64,000 nt of DNA from RH-AL1 sp965277355 (GCA_965277355.1 CBDICN010000001.1:1364001-1428000), one strand, 5' to 3'; positions 45,337-54,067 are shown, numbered from the stretch's first letter. Made by a program: numbers and translations. The notes: generated from the sequence alone by a model not told the origin.

Positions 45337-46622
45337 TGCGGGTCGCACTCGTCAATCCGAGCTGGCGTTTCGACCACAGCATCTATTTCGGGTGTCGCCA
45401 TCCGCACCTGCCGCTCGAACTCGGCTACGGCAAGGCGTGGCTCGAGCGCGCCGGCCACGAGGTGCTGCTGCTCGACGGGCATCTCGGCGCCCAGTCCAAC
45501 ACCGAGCTCGCCGATGCCGTCGCGGCCTTTCGGGCTCAAATGACGGTGGTGACGACCGCGCCGAGCTACCTGTTCTGGCGCTGCGCGCCACCGGAGCTGC
45601 GCGTGCCTCGCGACTTCCTCGCGGCGCTCGGCCGCCGCGGCGGCCGCACGGTGGCTGTCGGGCCGCACGGCTCGGTCACGCCAAAAGTCACGCTGCGTAA
45701 GCTCGGCGTCGACGTCGTCGTGCGCGGCGAATGCGAGGAGATCCTGCCGCGTCTCGCCTCCGGCGCGCCGATCGCGGAGATCGAGGCGGTTGCCTTCCGC
45801 AGGGACGATGAGACGGTCGTCACGGGGCCGCCGCACGCCTCCCGCTTCGTGGACGAGCCGGCGCTGACCTGGCCGACGACGATGATCGCGCGACATACGC
45901 ACCACCATCACCGCTTCGACCGTGAGCCGGAGGGCCTCGGCGCCGAGGTCGAGGCCTCGCGGGGATGCCCCTACCACTGCACCTTCTGCGCGAAGATCGA
46001 CTTCCGCGACGGCTATCGGCGCCGGGCGTTGACGCCGCTTCTGATGGAAATCGACGGTCTCATCGCCCAGGGTGTGGTCTACCTCTACTTCATCGACGAG
46101 ATCTTCCTGCCGAACGCCGAACTGCTCGAGGCGCTCGTTCCGCGCAGGATCTCGTTCGGCGTGCAGACACGCATCGATCTGTGGAAGCCCGACATGCTCG
46201 ACCTCATCGGCCGGGCCGGGTGCGTCTCGATCGAAGCCGGCGTCGAAAGCCTCACCGAGGCCGGCCGAGAGGCGCTCGACAAGCGCTGCCGCATGACGAC
46301 CGACGAGCTCGCCGATCGGCTGATCTACGCCAAGCAGCGTGTCCCCTTCGTCCAAGCGAACCTCATCGAGACGCGCGAGGACGAGGCACGGCTCGTCGCG
46401 ACTTGGCGTGCCAGGCTCCACGAGCACGGTGTGTGGGCCAACGATCCCGTGCCGCTCTACCTCTATCCATCCTCGCCCGATTACCGGCGGCTGTGGGGCA
46501 TGCCGGACGAGCGAGCATGGGAGCGGGCGCACGAGCACTACCTCGCCCAGTTCACGAGCTTCAGCGACATTCAGGACGAGCGGCCTCTTCCGCTTGCCGA
46601 ACTTGAGGCCGCCTGCGCATGA
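45336..46622 (+). CDS. B12-binding domain-containing radical SAM protein (TIGR04295-like)
   Basis: This 428-residue protein has an N-terminal cobalamin-binding-like domain (about 1-140; LLLDGHLGAQ contains the histidine expected to contact cobalt, though spacing differs from DxHxxG) and a radical SAM barrel with Cys211, Cys215 and Cys218 in GCPYHCTFC binding the 4Fe-4S cluster. A His-rich run, RHTHHHHRF, precedes the cluster motif. It resembles the family I recall as TIGR04295, found in an uncharacterised oligosaccharide cassette with TIGR04290 methyltransferases. It probably methylates or rearranges a sugar or inositol. It starts at ATG 45336, one base inside the epimerase stop. Confidence 0.87.
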   Translation: MRVALVNPSWRFDHSIYFGCRHPHLPLELGYGKAWLERAGHEVLLLDGHLGAQSNTELADAVAAFRAQMTVVTTAPSYLFWRCAPPELRVPRDFLAALGRRGGRTVAVGPHGSVTPKVTLRKLGVDVVVRGECEEILPRLASGAPIAEIEAVAFRRDDETVVTGPPHASRFVDEPALTWPTTMIARHTHHHHRFDREPEGLGAEVEASRGCPYHCTFCAKIDFRDGYRRRALTPLLMEIDGLIAQGVVYLYFIDEIFLPNAELLEALVPRRISFGVQTRIDLWKPDMLDLIGRAGCVSIEAGVESLTEAGREALDKRCRMTTDELADRLIYAKQRVPFVQANLIETREDEARLVATWRARLHEHGVWANDPVPLYLYPSSPDYRRLWGMPDERAWERAHEHYLAQFTSFSDIQDERPLPLAELEAACA

Positions 46623-47719
46623 TCAGCGACGCTCGCATCATGATCACCACCGACGCTGTCGGCGGCGTGTGGACCTACACGCTCGACCTCGCCGGCGCGC
46701 TGGCCGAGGCCGGCGCGACGGTGCGGGTCGTCACGCTCGGGCCGCGACCCGACGCGGAGCAGCGCTGCGAGGCGGAGCGTCGCGGCCTCGACGTCGTCGA
46801 GACCGGACACACGCTCGAGTGGCTGGCGCCGGACGCCAACACCGTCCGTCTCGCCGGCAAGGCGGTGGCGCGGCTCGCAACGGCTTTCGGCGCTGACGTG
46901 GTGCATCTGAACACGCCCGCGCTGGCGGCATCGGCGCGCTTCGACCGGCCCATCGTAGCGACAAGCCATTCCTGCATCGCAACCTGGTGGAACGCCGTGC
47001 ACGGCGCCCCCCTGCCGGAGCGCTACGGCTGGTGCGCCGCGTTGACCCGCGCCGGTCTCGTCGCGGCCGATGTCGCGGTCGTGCCGACGGCGGCGTTCGG
47101 GGCCGCGACGCGCGAGATTTATGCGCTCGAGCGCATGCCGCGCGCCGTCCATAACGGGCGCGCCGGGGCGCCCGTCGCGGCGCACGACGAGCTCGACGAA
47201 ATCTTCGCCGCGGGCCGGCTATGGGACGAAGGCAAGAACGTGCAGGCGCTCGACCGCGCCGCCCGCAGGATCGCGTGGCCGGTGCGAGCCGCCGGCGGCA
47301 TGGCCAAGCCCGATGGCGGAAAGGTCCGGTTCAATGCGCTCCAAACCATCGGGCACTGGCCAGGAGCGCGGGTGCGCAAGCATCTTGCGCGGCGTCCGAT
47401 CTTCGTGTCGCCAGCGCGCTACGAACCGTTCGGCCTCGCGATCCTCGAGGCGGCGCAGGCCGGCTGCGCGCTGGTGCTCAACGATATCCCGAGCCTGCGC
47501 GAGCTCTGGGCTGACGCCGCGCTGTTCGTCGCGGCGGACGAGCCGGACGACCTCGCCGACGCCTTGCAAGGCCTCATGGACGATCGGGAGCAGCGGCGCA
47601 TCCTCGGCCGCACGGCGCGTCGGCGCGCCGACGCCTACACGGTCGACGCGATGGCGCGCACGATGGGCGAGATCTACAGCTCCTGCGGCGTTCACGGGCG
47701 CATGACGCAAGACGCATGA
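46619..47719 (+). CDS. Glycosyltransferase, GT4-like (GT-B fold)
   Basis: This 366-residue enzyme has an N-terminal acceptor half (TTDAVGGVWTYTLDLAGAL, as in GT4 enzymes) and a C-terminal donor half with the ARYEPFGLAILEAAQAGCALVL motif, in which the glutamates usually contact the nucleotide sugar. The central part (GRLWDEGKNVQALDRAA) is the standard GT4 hinge. Donor and acceptor are unknown. The gene overlaps both neighbours by 4 bases, so it is translationally coupled with the radical SAM and CgeB-like genes. Confidence 0.88.
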   Translation: MISDARIMITTDAVGGVWTYTLDLAGALAEAGATVRVVTLGPRPDAEQRCEAERRGLDVVETGHTLEWLAPDANTVRLAGKAVARLATAFGADVVHLNTPALAASARFDRPIVATSHSCIATWWNAVHGAPLPERYGWCAALTRAGLVAADVAVVPTAAFGAATREIYALERMPRAVHNGRAGAPVAAHDELDEIFAAGRLWDEGKNVQALDRAARRIAWPVRAAGGMAKPDGGKVRFNALQTIGHWPGARVRKHLARRPIFVSPARYEPFGLAILEAAQAGCALVLNDIPSLRELWADAALFVAADEPDDLADALQGLMDDREQRRILGRTARRRADAYTVDAMARTMGEIYSSCGVHGRMTQDA

Positions 47720-48834
47720 GGATCGCCTACTTCACCCATTCGCTGCGCTCCTGCTGGAATCACGGCAACGCGCATTTCCTGCGCGGCGTGCTGCGCGAAC
47801 TCGCCGCGCTAGGCCACGCCGTCGTCGCCTACGAGCCGGAACGCTCATGGAGCCTTGACAATCTGCTGCGCGACCATGGCGAGGCCGGACTGCATGCTTT
47901 TCACGCGAACTATCCAGACCTCGCGCCGCGCCCCTACCCCGCCGACGCCGACCTCCCCGCGCTGACGGAGGACGCCGACCTCGTCATCGTCCACGAGTGG
48001 AACGAGCGCGATCTCGTCGCGGCCCTGGGCGCCCTGCGCAGGCGCCGGCATATGCCTTTGCTGCTGTTCCACGACACTCATCATCGCGCGGTGAGCACGC
48101 CGGCGGAGATCGACGCTTACGATCTGCGCTTCTACGACGGCATTCTCGCCTTCGGCCGCACCTTGGCAAGAGCTTACGACGCGCGAGGCTGGCAAGGACG
48201 CACGTTCGTCTGGCACGAGGCGGCCGACACCCGGTTGTTCAGGCCCCCGACCGCGGAAGGCTCGCGCGAGGGCCTTGTTTGGATCGGCAATTGGGGTGAC
48301 GGCGAACGAACGCGCGAGCTCAAGACTTTTCTGCTCGAGGCCGCGTGCGATGCGGATTTGCCGCTCGACATCTTCGGCGTGCGCTACCCGCCGGAGGCGC
48401 TGGCGCTCCTGGAGCGCTACGGCGTCGCCTACAAAAGCTGGCTCGCCAACGCCGCCGCGCCCGGCGTGTTCGCGCGGCATCTCGCGACGGTTCACGTGCC
48501 GCGCCGCTTCTACGTCGACCAGCTGCCCGGTATCCCGACCATCCGCGTGTTCGAGGCGCTGGCCTGCGGGATTCCGCTCGTCTGCTCGCCTTGGTCGGAT
48601 CACGAACATCTCTTCACGCCGGGCGAGGACTTCCTCGTTGCGGAGACCGGCACGCAGATGACGGCCCACCTTCGCGCCATCGCCGAGGATGCCGCCCTGC
48701 GCGCGACCCTGGTGGCGCACGGCCTTGCCACCATCGAGGCCCGGCACACCTGCGCGCATCGCGCCCGGGAGCTCGTCGCCATCGTCACGGCGCTCGAAGC
48801 CGAGCGGCGGCCGGTCAGGGGTGCGCGCGCATGA
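47716..48834 (+). CDS. CgeB-like glycosyltransferase, first of three in tandem
   Basis: This 372-residue GT-B-type protein resembles the CgeB/glycosyltransferase family (PF13524 type). It has an N-terminal FTHSLRSCWNHGNAHFLRGV, a central LVWIGNWGDGERTRELKTF and a C-terminal donor region with IPTIRVFEALACGIPLVCSPW. CgeB itself is a spore-crust glycosyltransferase-like protein of Bacillus; the link is one of fold, not function. It shares the layout of the next two genes, suggesting duplication. It overlaps both neighbours by 4 bases. Confidence 0.82.
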   Translation: MRIAYFTHSLRSCWNHGNAHFLRGVLRELAALGHAVVAYEPERSWSLDNLLRDHGEAGLHAFHANYPDLAPRPYPADADLPALTEDADLVIVHEWNERDLVAALGALRRRRHMPLLLFHDTHHRAVSTPAEIDAYDLRFYDGILAFGRTLARAYDARGWQGRTFVWHEAADTRLFRPPTAEGSREGLVWIGNWGDGERTRELKTFLLEAACDADLPLDIFGVRYPPEALALLERYGVAYKSWLANAAAPGVFARHLATVHVPRRFYVDQLPGIPTIRVFEALACGIPLVCSPWSDHEHLFTPGEDFLVAETGTQMTAHLRAIAEDAALRATLVAHGLATIEARHTCAHRARELVAIVTALEAERRPVRGARA

Positions 48835-49919
48835 AAATCGCCTTCTACGGCTCGAGCCTGCTGTCGTCTTACTGGAATGGTGCGGCGACGTACTACCGCG
48901 GCATGCTGAGCGCGCTGGCCCGCCACGGCCATGCCATCACCTTCTACGAGCCGGATGCCTACGACCGGCAGGCTAACCGCGACATCGAATCACCAAATTA
49001 TGCGAAGGTGGTGGTCTACCCGGCCACCGATGAGGCCGTGCGCCGCGTCATCGCCGAGGCTTCGGCGGCCGACGTCGTCGTGAAGGCGAGCGGCGTCGGC
49101 GTCTTCGACGATCTCCTCGTCGAGGGTGTTGCGGCCGCCGCGCACGCGCACGCCGTCGCGATCTTCTGGGATGTCGACGCGCCGGCCTCGCTGGCGGAGA
49201 TGCAACGGCAGCCGGACCATCCGATCCGCGTATCGCTGCCGCGCTACGACATGGTGCTGACCTACGGCGGCGGCCCGCCGGTGATCGAGGCTTACGAGGC
49301 GCTCGGCGCCAGGCGCTGCGTGCCGGTCTATAACGCACTCGATCCCACCATGCATTTTCGTGTCGCACCGGAGCCGCGCTTCGCCTGCGACCTCGTCTTC
49401 CTCGGCAACCGGCTGCCGGACCGCGAAGCACGCGTCGAACACTTCTTCCTCGAGCCCGCTGCAGCGACGCCGGACCGGGACTTCCTGATCGGCGGGTCCG
49501 GCTGGGGCGACAAGGCAATGCCGCCTAACCTGCGCTCGCTGGGTCACGTCTCGACGCGCGACCACAACGCGCTGAACTCCAGCGCCCGCGCCGTCCTCAA
49601 CATCTCGCGCGAATCGATGGCGGCGACCGGCTACTCGCCGGCGACGCGCGTCTTCGAGGCGGTCGGCGCGGCCGCCTGCCTCATCACCGACGCCTGGGTT
49701 GGCCTCGAACTGTTCCTGAAACCCGACGAGGAGGTGCTCGTCGCCCGCGACGGGGCCGACGTGGCCCGCCACCTGGCCGCCCTGACGGCGGATCGCGCAC
49801 GACGCATCGGCGAGGCCGCGCGGCGCCGTGTCCTGGCCGAGCACACCTATGCGCGCCGGGCCGCCGAGGTCGACGCGCTGCTGCGCGAGGCATCGGCCCG
49901 CAAACGCGCCCGCGCCTGA
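48831..49919 (+). CDS. CgeB-like glycosyltransferase, second of three in tandem
   Basis: This 362-residue protein has the same layout as its neighbours: MKIAFYGSSLLSSYWNGAATYYRG at the N terminus (read in two halves), a central CDLVFLGNRLPDREARVE and a C-terminal ATRVFEAVGAAACLITDAW donor motif. It carries a very Arg/Ala-rich C terminus. Sequence divergence from genes one and three is considerable, so each may add a different sugar. The start is ATG 48831 within the previous stop (ATGA). Confidence 0.82.
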   Translation: MKIAFYGSSLLSSYWNGAATYYRGMLSALARHGHAITFYEPDAYDRQANRDIESPNYAKVVVYPATDEAVRRVIAEASAADVVVKASGVGVFDDLLVEGVAAAAHAHAVAIFWDVDAPASLAEMQRQPDHPIRVSLPRYDMVLTYGGGPPVIEAYEALGARRCVPVYNALDPTMHFRVAPEPRFACDLVFLGNRLPDREARVEHFFLEPAAATPDRDFLIGGSGWGDKAMPPNLRSLGHVSTRDHNALNSSARAVLNISRESMAATGYSPATRVFEAVGAAACLITDAWVGLELFLKPDEEVLVARDGADVARHLAALTADRARRIGEAARRRVLAEHTYARRAAEVDALLREASARKRARA

Positions 49920-50998
49920 TGCATCTCGTCGTCCTCGGCCTCAGTCTTTCGTCGTCTTGGGGCAACGGCCACGCGACCACCTACCGCGCGCTTCTGCAAG
50001 CCTTCGCAGCGCGCGGGCACCGCGTCACCTTCCTCGAGCGCGACAAGCCCTGGTACCGCGACCATCGCGATTTCACCGCGGTACCCTATTGCGATCTCGT
50101 CTTCTACGATTCGCTCGCGGACCTCGATACGACGCACGCCGCGCTGATCGCCGGCGCGGGCGTCACGATGGTCGGTTCCTACGTGCCGGAAGGGATCGCG
50201 ATCGGTCGCCACGTCCAGGCCAAGGCGAAAGGGCTGCGCGTCTTCTACGACATCGACACGCCGATCACGCTCGCGGCGCTGCGAAACGGGACGTGTGACT
50301 ATCTCGCGCCCGACCTCATCCCCGGCTACGACGCTTACTTCTCCTTCACCGGGGGTCCGACTCTCGACCTCATCGAGCAGCGCTATGGCTCGCCTGCGGC
50401 ACGCGCGCTGTATTGTTCCGTCGATCCCGAGCGCTACCACCCTATGGACCTGCCCCGCCGCTACGACCTCGGCTATCTCGGGACCTACAGCGGCGACCGG
50501 CAGCCGACGCTGGAGCGGCTTCTGATCGAGCCGGCCCGGGACCTGCCGCATCGCTGCTTCGTGGTCGGCGGCCCGATGTACCCCCCTTCGATCGTTTGGC
50601 CCCGGAACGTCGTTCGCATCGATCACGTGCCGCCGGAAGACCACGCGGCCTTCTATGCCAGCTGCCACTACACGCTCAACGTGACGCGCCGCGCCATGAT
50701 CGAGGCGGGCTGGTCGCCGAGCGTGCGGCTTTTCGAGGCGGCGGCCTGCGGCACGCCGATCCTGTCGGACCGCTGGGCCGGGATCGACTCGCTGTTCGAG
50801 CCGGGCCGCGAGATCGACATCGTCGATGACGCGGATGGCGTGGTCGCCATCCTGCGGGACACGCCCGAGCGCGAGCGCCAGGCGATGGCGAGCCTTGCTC
50901 GCGCGCGCGTCCTCGCCGAACACACCGCCGCCCATCGCGCGGAGCGGTTCGAGGCGGACCTCGAGCAACTTTCCGGCATCCGTACCGGGCCCCGCTAA
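49919..50998 (+). CDS. CgeB-like glycosyltransferase, third of three in tandem
   Basis: This 359-residue GT-B-type protein begins MHLVVLGLSLSSSWGNGHAT, has the central YDLGYLGTYSGDRQPTLERL and a donor region SPSVRLFEAAACGTPILSDRW. It ends the plus arm of the cassette; no gene follows on this strand until 55444. The start shares one base with the previous stop. Like its neighbours it lacks signal or membrane segments, so the glycan would be built in the cytoplasm. Confidence 0.82.
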   Translation: MHLVVLGLSLSSSWGNGHATTYRALLQAFAARGHRVTFLERDKPWYRDHRDFTAVPYCDLVFYDSLADLDTTHAALIAGAGVTMVGSYVPEGIAIGRHVQAKAKGLRVFYDIDTPITLAALRNGTCDYLAPDLIPGYDAYFSFTGGPTLDLIEQRYGSPAARALYCSVDPERYHPMDLPRRYDLGYLGTYSGDRQPTLERLLIEPARDLPHRCFVVGGPMYPPSIVWPRNVVRIDHVPPEDHAAFYASCHYTLNVTRRAMIEAGWSPSVRLFEAAACGTPILSDRWAGIDSLFEPGREIDIVDDADGVVAILRDTPERERQAMASLARARVLAEHTAAHRAERFEADLEQLSGIRTGPR

Positions 50999-51043
50999 AC
51001 GACATGGTTCGGTGGCCCTGTCCGGATGCTCTAGGATGTACGT

Positions 51044-51496
51044 TCACGCGGCCTCGACGCCTATGACAAAGCGTCGGCCGAGCGCGGATAGAGCCGCGAC
51101 AAGCGCCGGCATCTTTGTCGCGTGATCGGGATCGAGGATGCGCCGGATTTCGCGCTCGTCCTTGCCGAGGCGCGTCGCGAGATCCGTCTTGCTGATGCCG
51201 GCGTCGCGGAACGCCTCGATGACGGCGATCTTGGCGGCGAGCTCCGCCTCGGCGGTCACCAGCACTTGGCCGGGTTCTACAGCGGATGCGACGGGCAGCG
51301 TGCGCTGTGTCGACAGGTAGAGGAGCAGCGTCAAGCCCAAGACCTCGGCCGCCATCGCGCGTGCGTCCGACTCGTCGACCCCCTGCGTAATCGCCTCGGG
51401 AATGTCGGGGAACGTGATCACGATCCCGGCCTCGTCGCCCGGCTCGAACACCGCCGGATAGGTGAACGTGCGCAAGGTGCCCTCCTTGGTTTGCAT
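51044..51496 (-). CDS. hicB: HicB family antitoxin with C-terminal helix-turn-helix
   Basis: This 150-residue protein has an N-terminal HicB-like domain (YPAVFEPGDEAGIVITFPDIPEAITQGVDE, shown here as motifs FPDIPEA and VDESDA) and a C-terminal helix-turn-helix (about 90-140, GISKTDLATRLGKDEREIRRIL). HicB normally blocks the mRNase HicA and represses hicAB. The reading frame is intact, but the hicA just upstream appears broken, so HicB may be an orphan regulator here. ATG 51496 lies 9 bases after the hicA stop, with AGGAGG not evident; GAGAG is the nearest purine run. Confidence 0.85.
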   Translation of the reverse strand: MQTKEGTLRTFTYPAVFEPGDEAGIVITFPDIPEAITQGVDESDARAMAAEVLGLTLLLYLSTQRTLPVASAVEPGQVLVTAEAELAAKIAVIEAFRDAGISKTDLATRLGKDEREIRRILDPDHATKMPALVAALSALGRRFVIGVEAA

Positions 51497-51505
51497 GCTC
51501 TCGGC

Positions 51506-51698
51506 TCAATCGAGACCGAGCGCCTCGCGAATCTTGCGGGCGGTCTTCGGATCAATCTCGCGGCTGGGCAAGGCCGTTGTCTTATTGCCGAACCAGATGA
51601 ACGCGTGGCCACCCTTGCCGCGCCTTGCTGACCCGGAAAGGGAGCCCGCGAGCTTGCGCTTCCTTACGCAAGTCAGCGATGAAACGATCCCGCTTGAC
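51506..51698 (-). pseudogene. hicA: hicA toxin remnant, frameshifted
   Basis: On the minus strand the first part reads VKRDRFIADLRKEAQARGL then PFRVSKA; a frame change near 51620 is needed to reach GKGGHAFIWFGNKTTALPSR and EIDPKTARKIREALGLD before the stop at 51506. Together these make a typical 60-odd-residue HicA with the catalytic His in GGHAF. Restoring two bases (GC) in the GCGCGG run would repair the frame. The expected start codon reads GTC instead of ATG or GTG, a second defect, which supports true decay rather than a single read error. Confidence 0.72.
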
Positions 51699-51726
51699 CG
51701 GCTCCCGCCGCCTCTGTCACGCGACT

Positions 51727-51746
51727 TTCGGACATTAAGGTCCGAA
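51727..51746. promoter_or_regulatory. Inverted repeat upstream of hicA
   Basis: TTCGGAC and GTCCGAA form perfect 7-base arms around ATTAAG, 28 bases upstream of the hicA remnant and 50 bases after the end of the glycosidase gene. It could be the HicB operator or a transcript-ending hairpin for the minus arm of the cassette. No T-tract follows. Confidence 0.4.
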
Positions 51747-51795
51747 GGTCAATGAGCATCGGATGGTGCCGAACGTACCGCTGTGGACATCTTCC

Positions 51796-52722
51796 TCAGC
51801 TGGCAACCGTCTCGTTCGGCGATGCCGCAACCGTCTTCGCTCCATACCGCTCGATCATCGCCGCGCAGAAATCGGCGAACTCGCGAGGGTCGAGCGGCGC
51901 GCTGGAATGATGGGGGGCGATGCCGCGATGCTCCGGCGTGAAGCAGAAGGTCACCGTGACGTCGAAATCCGCCAGCGCGTCCATCTGCCGGTCGAACCAG
52001 TCGAGCGCGTTCGGCCGGAACGAGTCGGCCCAGGAAAGGCCCGTGCGCAGGTACGTCACGCCGAGGCGCTTCAGCCATCCCACGGCGTCGTGGAGCCGGT
52101 GGTCCTCGTAGTGGAACCACTGGCAGATCCCTATCGCCGGGGTATGCCGGGCGAAGCGCTCGAGCGAAGGCTTCGGCGTGCCGTCCTGGCGCAAGAGGCC
52201 CATCGCGAAATGACGATAATAGGAGGATCCCTCCGCCTCGCGATGGCGCGTCGTCGCCTCCCACTCTCGCGGAAGGTCGTAGAGCGAGTACCAGTGGATG
52301 CGCGGCGCCTTGCCGACGAGCAGGTCCGCGGTACGATCAAAGCCGAACACCTGCACCTCGTCTGCGCCGAAGGTCGACACGCCGACCTCGCTGACCCACA
52401 CCGGCAGCGTCGTGACGGCCTTGATCTCGTCGATCCTGGCCGGCCATTCGTCGATCTTCCAAAGATTCCAATCGAGCGGAAAGCCGTGCACCGCGATGGC
52501 ATCGAGATGATCGAGCACGCCGTAGCCGGCGAGACGCTGCACGAAGTAGGGATCGATCGGCGACATGCCGCCCAGCACCTTTGGCAGGCGCGGATCGACG
52601 GCGGCGATCGCCTCGGCGGCGGCGATCGCCATCGCCGCGAACTTCGACCAGTCCGGATCGATCTCCGGATCCCAGTGCGACTTGTTGTTGGGCTCGTTCC
52701 AGATCATCGCCGCTTCGATCAC
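51796..52722 (-). CDS. Clan GH-A-like glycoside hydrolase with apparently permuted barrel
   Basis: This 308-residue protein begins almost at once with WNEPNN (Glu10, candidate acid/base, the NEP motif that ends strand 4 of clan GH-A barrels). The likely nucleophile is Glu112 in WVSEVG, about 100 residues later, as in GH5/GH39 enzymes. From residue 197, GICQWFHYEDHR, then GVTYLRTGLSW and VTVTFCFTPEHRGIAPH followed by EFADFCAAMIERYG look like strands 1-3, which should come first. It lacks a signal peptide. Relatives are often labelled beta-xylosidase; the true substrate may be the cassette's glycan. GTG 52722 overlaps the methyltransferase stop. Confidence 0.75.
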   Translation of the reverse strand: MIEAAMIWNEPNNKSHWDPEIDPDWSKFAAMAIAAAEAIAAVDPRLPKVLGGMSPIDPYFVQRLAGYGVLDHLDAIAVHGFPLDWNLWKIDEWPARIDEIKAVTTLPVWVSEVGVSTFGADEVQVFGFDRTADLLVGKAPRIHWYSLYDLPREWEATTRHREAEGSSYYRHFAMGLLRQDGTPKPSLERFARHTPAIGICQWFHYEDHRLHDAVGWLKRLGVTYLRTGLSWADSFRPNALDWFDRQMDALADFDVTVTFCFTPEHRGIAPHHSSAPLDPREFADFCAAMIERYGAKTVAASPNETVAS

Positions 52723-53474
52723 TGGCCGCCTCTCGCCGGGTACACCGCGCCCGTCTCGCGCGTGTCCGTACGGCGGCACAGGAACACCTCGGCCTCGATC
52801 TGGCCGAGGATCGCGAAGCCAGAGGAGCGCAGCATCGCCTCGGCGCAGGCACGGTTCGGGATCCACCAATTCGTTGGATCCCCGCTGTAGCGCTTCTCGA
52901 TGAAGTGCAGCCGCGGGTAGCCGGAGCGCGAAAAGAGCGCCGTCTTCTTGATATCGTAGTCGTCGTCCACAGGCGTCACCACCCCGCTTCCGCGAAGTAT
53001 CGACTGGAACAGCAGCAAATCGCCGGCGACATGCTCGTGGATGAGATCGAGCGCAAGCAGCGGATGACGCAGGTGATAGAGTACACCCATGAAGATCACG
53101 AGATCGAAACGCTCGCCGAGCGCGCCGACGTCGTAGACGGAAAGCTGTGCGAATTCGATGTCGAGATCGGCGACTTCGGTGGCGAAGCGGGCCTGCGCGA
53201 GGTAGCGCTCGTCCCAATCGATCCCGAGCACCCGGGCGGCACCGCGGCGCTTCATCTCCATCGAATAGAAGCCGCCGTTGCAGCCGATGTCGAGCACGCT
53301 CTTGCCGGTAAGATCGGCCGGCAGCGCGCCGGCGAAACGCCGAAACTTGATGTTGGGATAATCGAACAGGAAGTGGTCCGGCGCCGTTCGAACACCGCCG
53401 ACGTCCATGTTGTGGAACCATGGGCCCAGCGCCTCGACGCGGCGCTGGATCTCCTCGCGCGAGAGCCTGGTCAT
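52719..53474 (-). CDS. Class I SAM-dependent methyltransferase (TIGR04290-like)
   Basis: This 251-residue methyltransferase has the SAM-binding VLDIGCNGGFYSMEMKRRG and GIDWDERYLAQA motifs and resembles the CmoB-related branch. LFDYPNIKFRRFAGALP and FIMGVLYHLRHPLLALD are typical. It looks like the TIGR04290 family, which I recall as a marker of the same oligosaccharide cassette as the TIGR04295 radical SAM protein. It may methylate a sugar or inositol hydroxyl. It overlaps both neighbours by 4 bases. Confidence 0.87.
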   Translation of the reverse strand: MTRLSREEIQRRVEALGPWFHNMDVGGVRTAPDHFLFDYPNIKFRRFAGALPADLTGKSVLDIGCNGGFYSMEMKRRGAARVLGIDWDERYLAQARFATEVADLDIEFAQLSVYDVGALGERFDLVIFMGVLYHLRHPLLALDLIHEHVAGDLLLFQSILRGSGVVTPVDDDYDIKKTALFSRSGYPRLHFIEKRYSGDPTNWWIPNRACAEAMLRSSGFAILGQIEAEVFLCRRTDTRETGAVYPARGGQ

Positions 53475-54067
53475 GCCGGCGCGGTCTCGTTCATGGAGGC
53501 GACGCGCGCACCCCAGGGCTCGAGCTCGATGCGGCTGACCGAGGCCGGCGCGATCTCGAAGCGCTGCAGGTCGTCCAGCGAAATGCCGAGATAGAACGCG
53601 AGAGCCGACTTGATCGGATCGGCGTGGCTCACGCAAACGAAGGCATCGTCCGGCGCGCCAGCGCGCGCGGCATCGATGAAGTCGAGCAGTCGCGTCTGCA
53701 CCGCGCGCATCGTGTCGCCGGCCGGCGTCGAGGCAATCGAGCGGGCGCTGTTCCACCGCTGCCACGCCTCGTCCGGGCGCAGCGCCTCGAACGTCATGCC
53801 CGACCAGGTGCCGAAATCGACCTCCTCCAGCGCCGGCTCGAGCCGCACATCGCAGCCGAGCGCCGCCCCGATGAGAACCGCCGTCTCCCAGGCGCGCGCG
53901 AGCGGGCTCGAATAAACGGCGCCGATACTTGCGCGCGCGAGGCGCTCGCCGACTTGGCGAGCCTGCGCCCGGCCCTCGTCCGAGAGATGGATGCCGGGCC
54001 GGCGCCCGTCGAGGTAGCGGCCGAGGCGATCATGCGCGCCGTGTCGGACCAAGAAGACCGCCGTCAC
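53471..54067 (-). CDS. Histidine phosphatase family protein (MSMEG_4193-like)
   Basis: This 198-residue phosphatase or mutase has FLVRHGAHD, the RHG motif carrying the phosphohistidine, the acid in EEVDFGTWSGM and the second histidine in VSHADPIKSALA. The segment ending RFEIAPASVSRIE resembles the MSMEG_4193 family of actinobacteria. Placed directly after ino1, it might dephosphorylate inositol 3-phosphate to free inositol or act on a later phosphorylated intermediate. This is inference from position. Confidence 0.85.
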   Translation of the reverse strand: MTAVFLVRHGAHDRLGRYLDGRRPGIHLSDEGRAQARQVGERLARASIGAVYSSPLARAWETAVLIGAALGCDVRLEPALEEVDFGTWSGMTFEALRPDEAWQRWNSARSIASTPAGDTMRAVQTRLLDFIDAARAGAPDDAFVCVSHADPIKSALAFYLGISLDDLQRFEIAPASVSRIELEPWGARVASMNETAPA

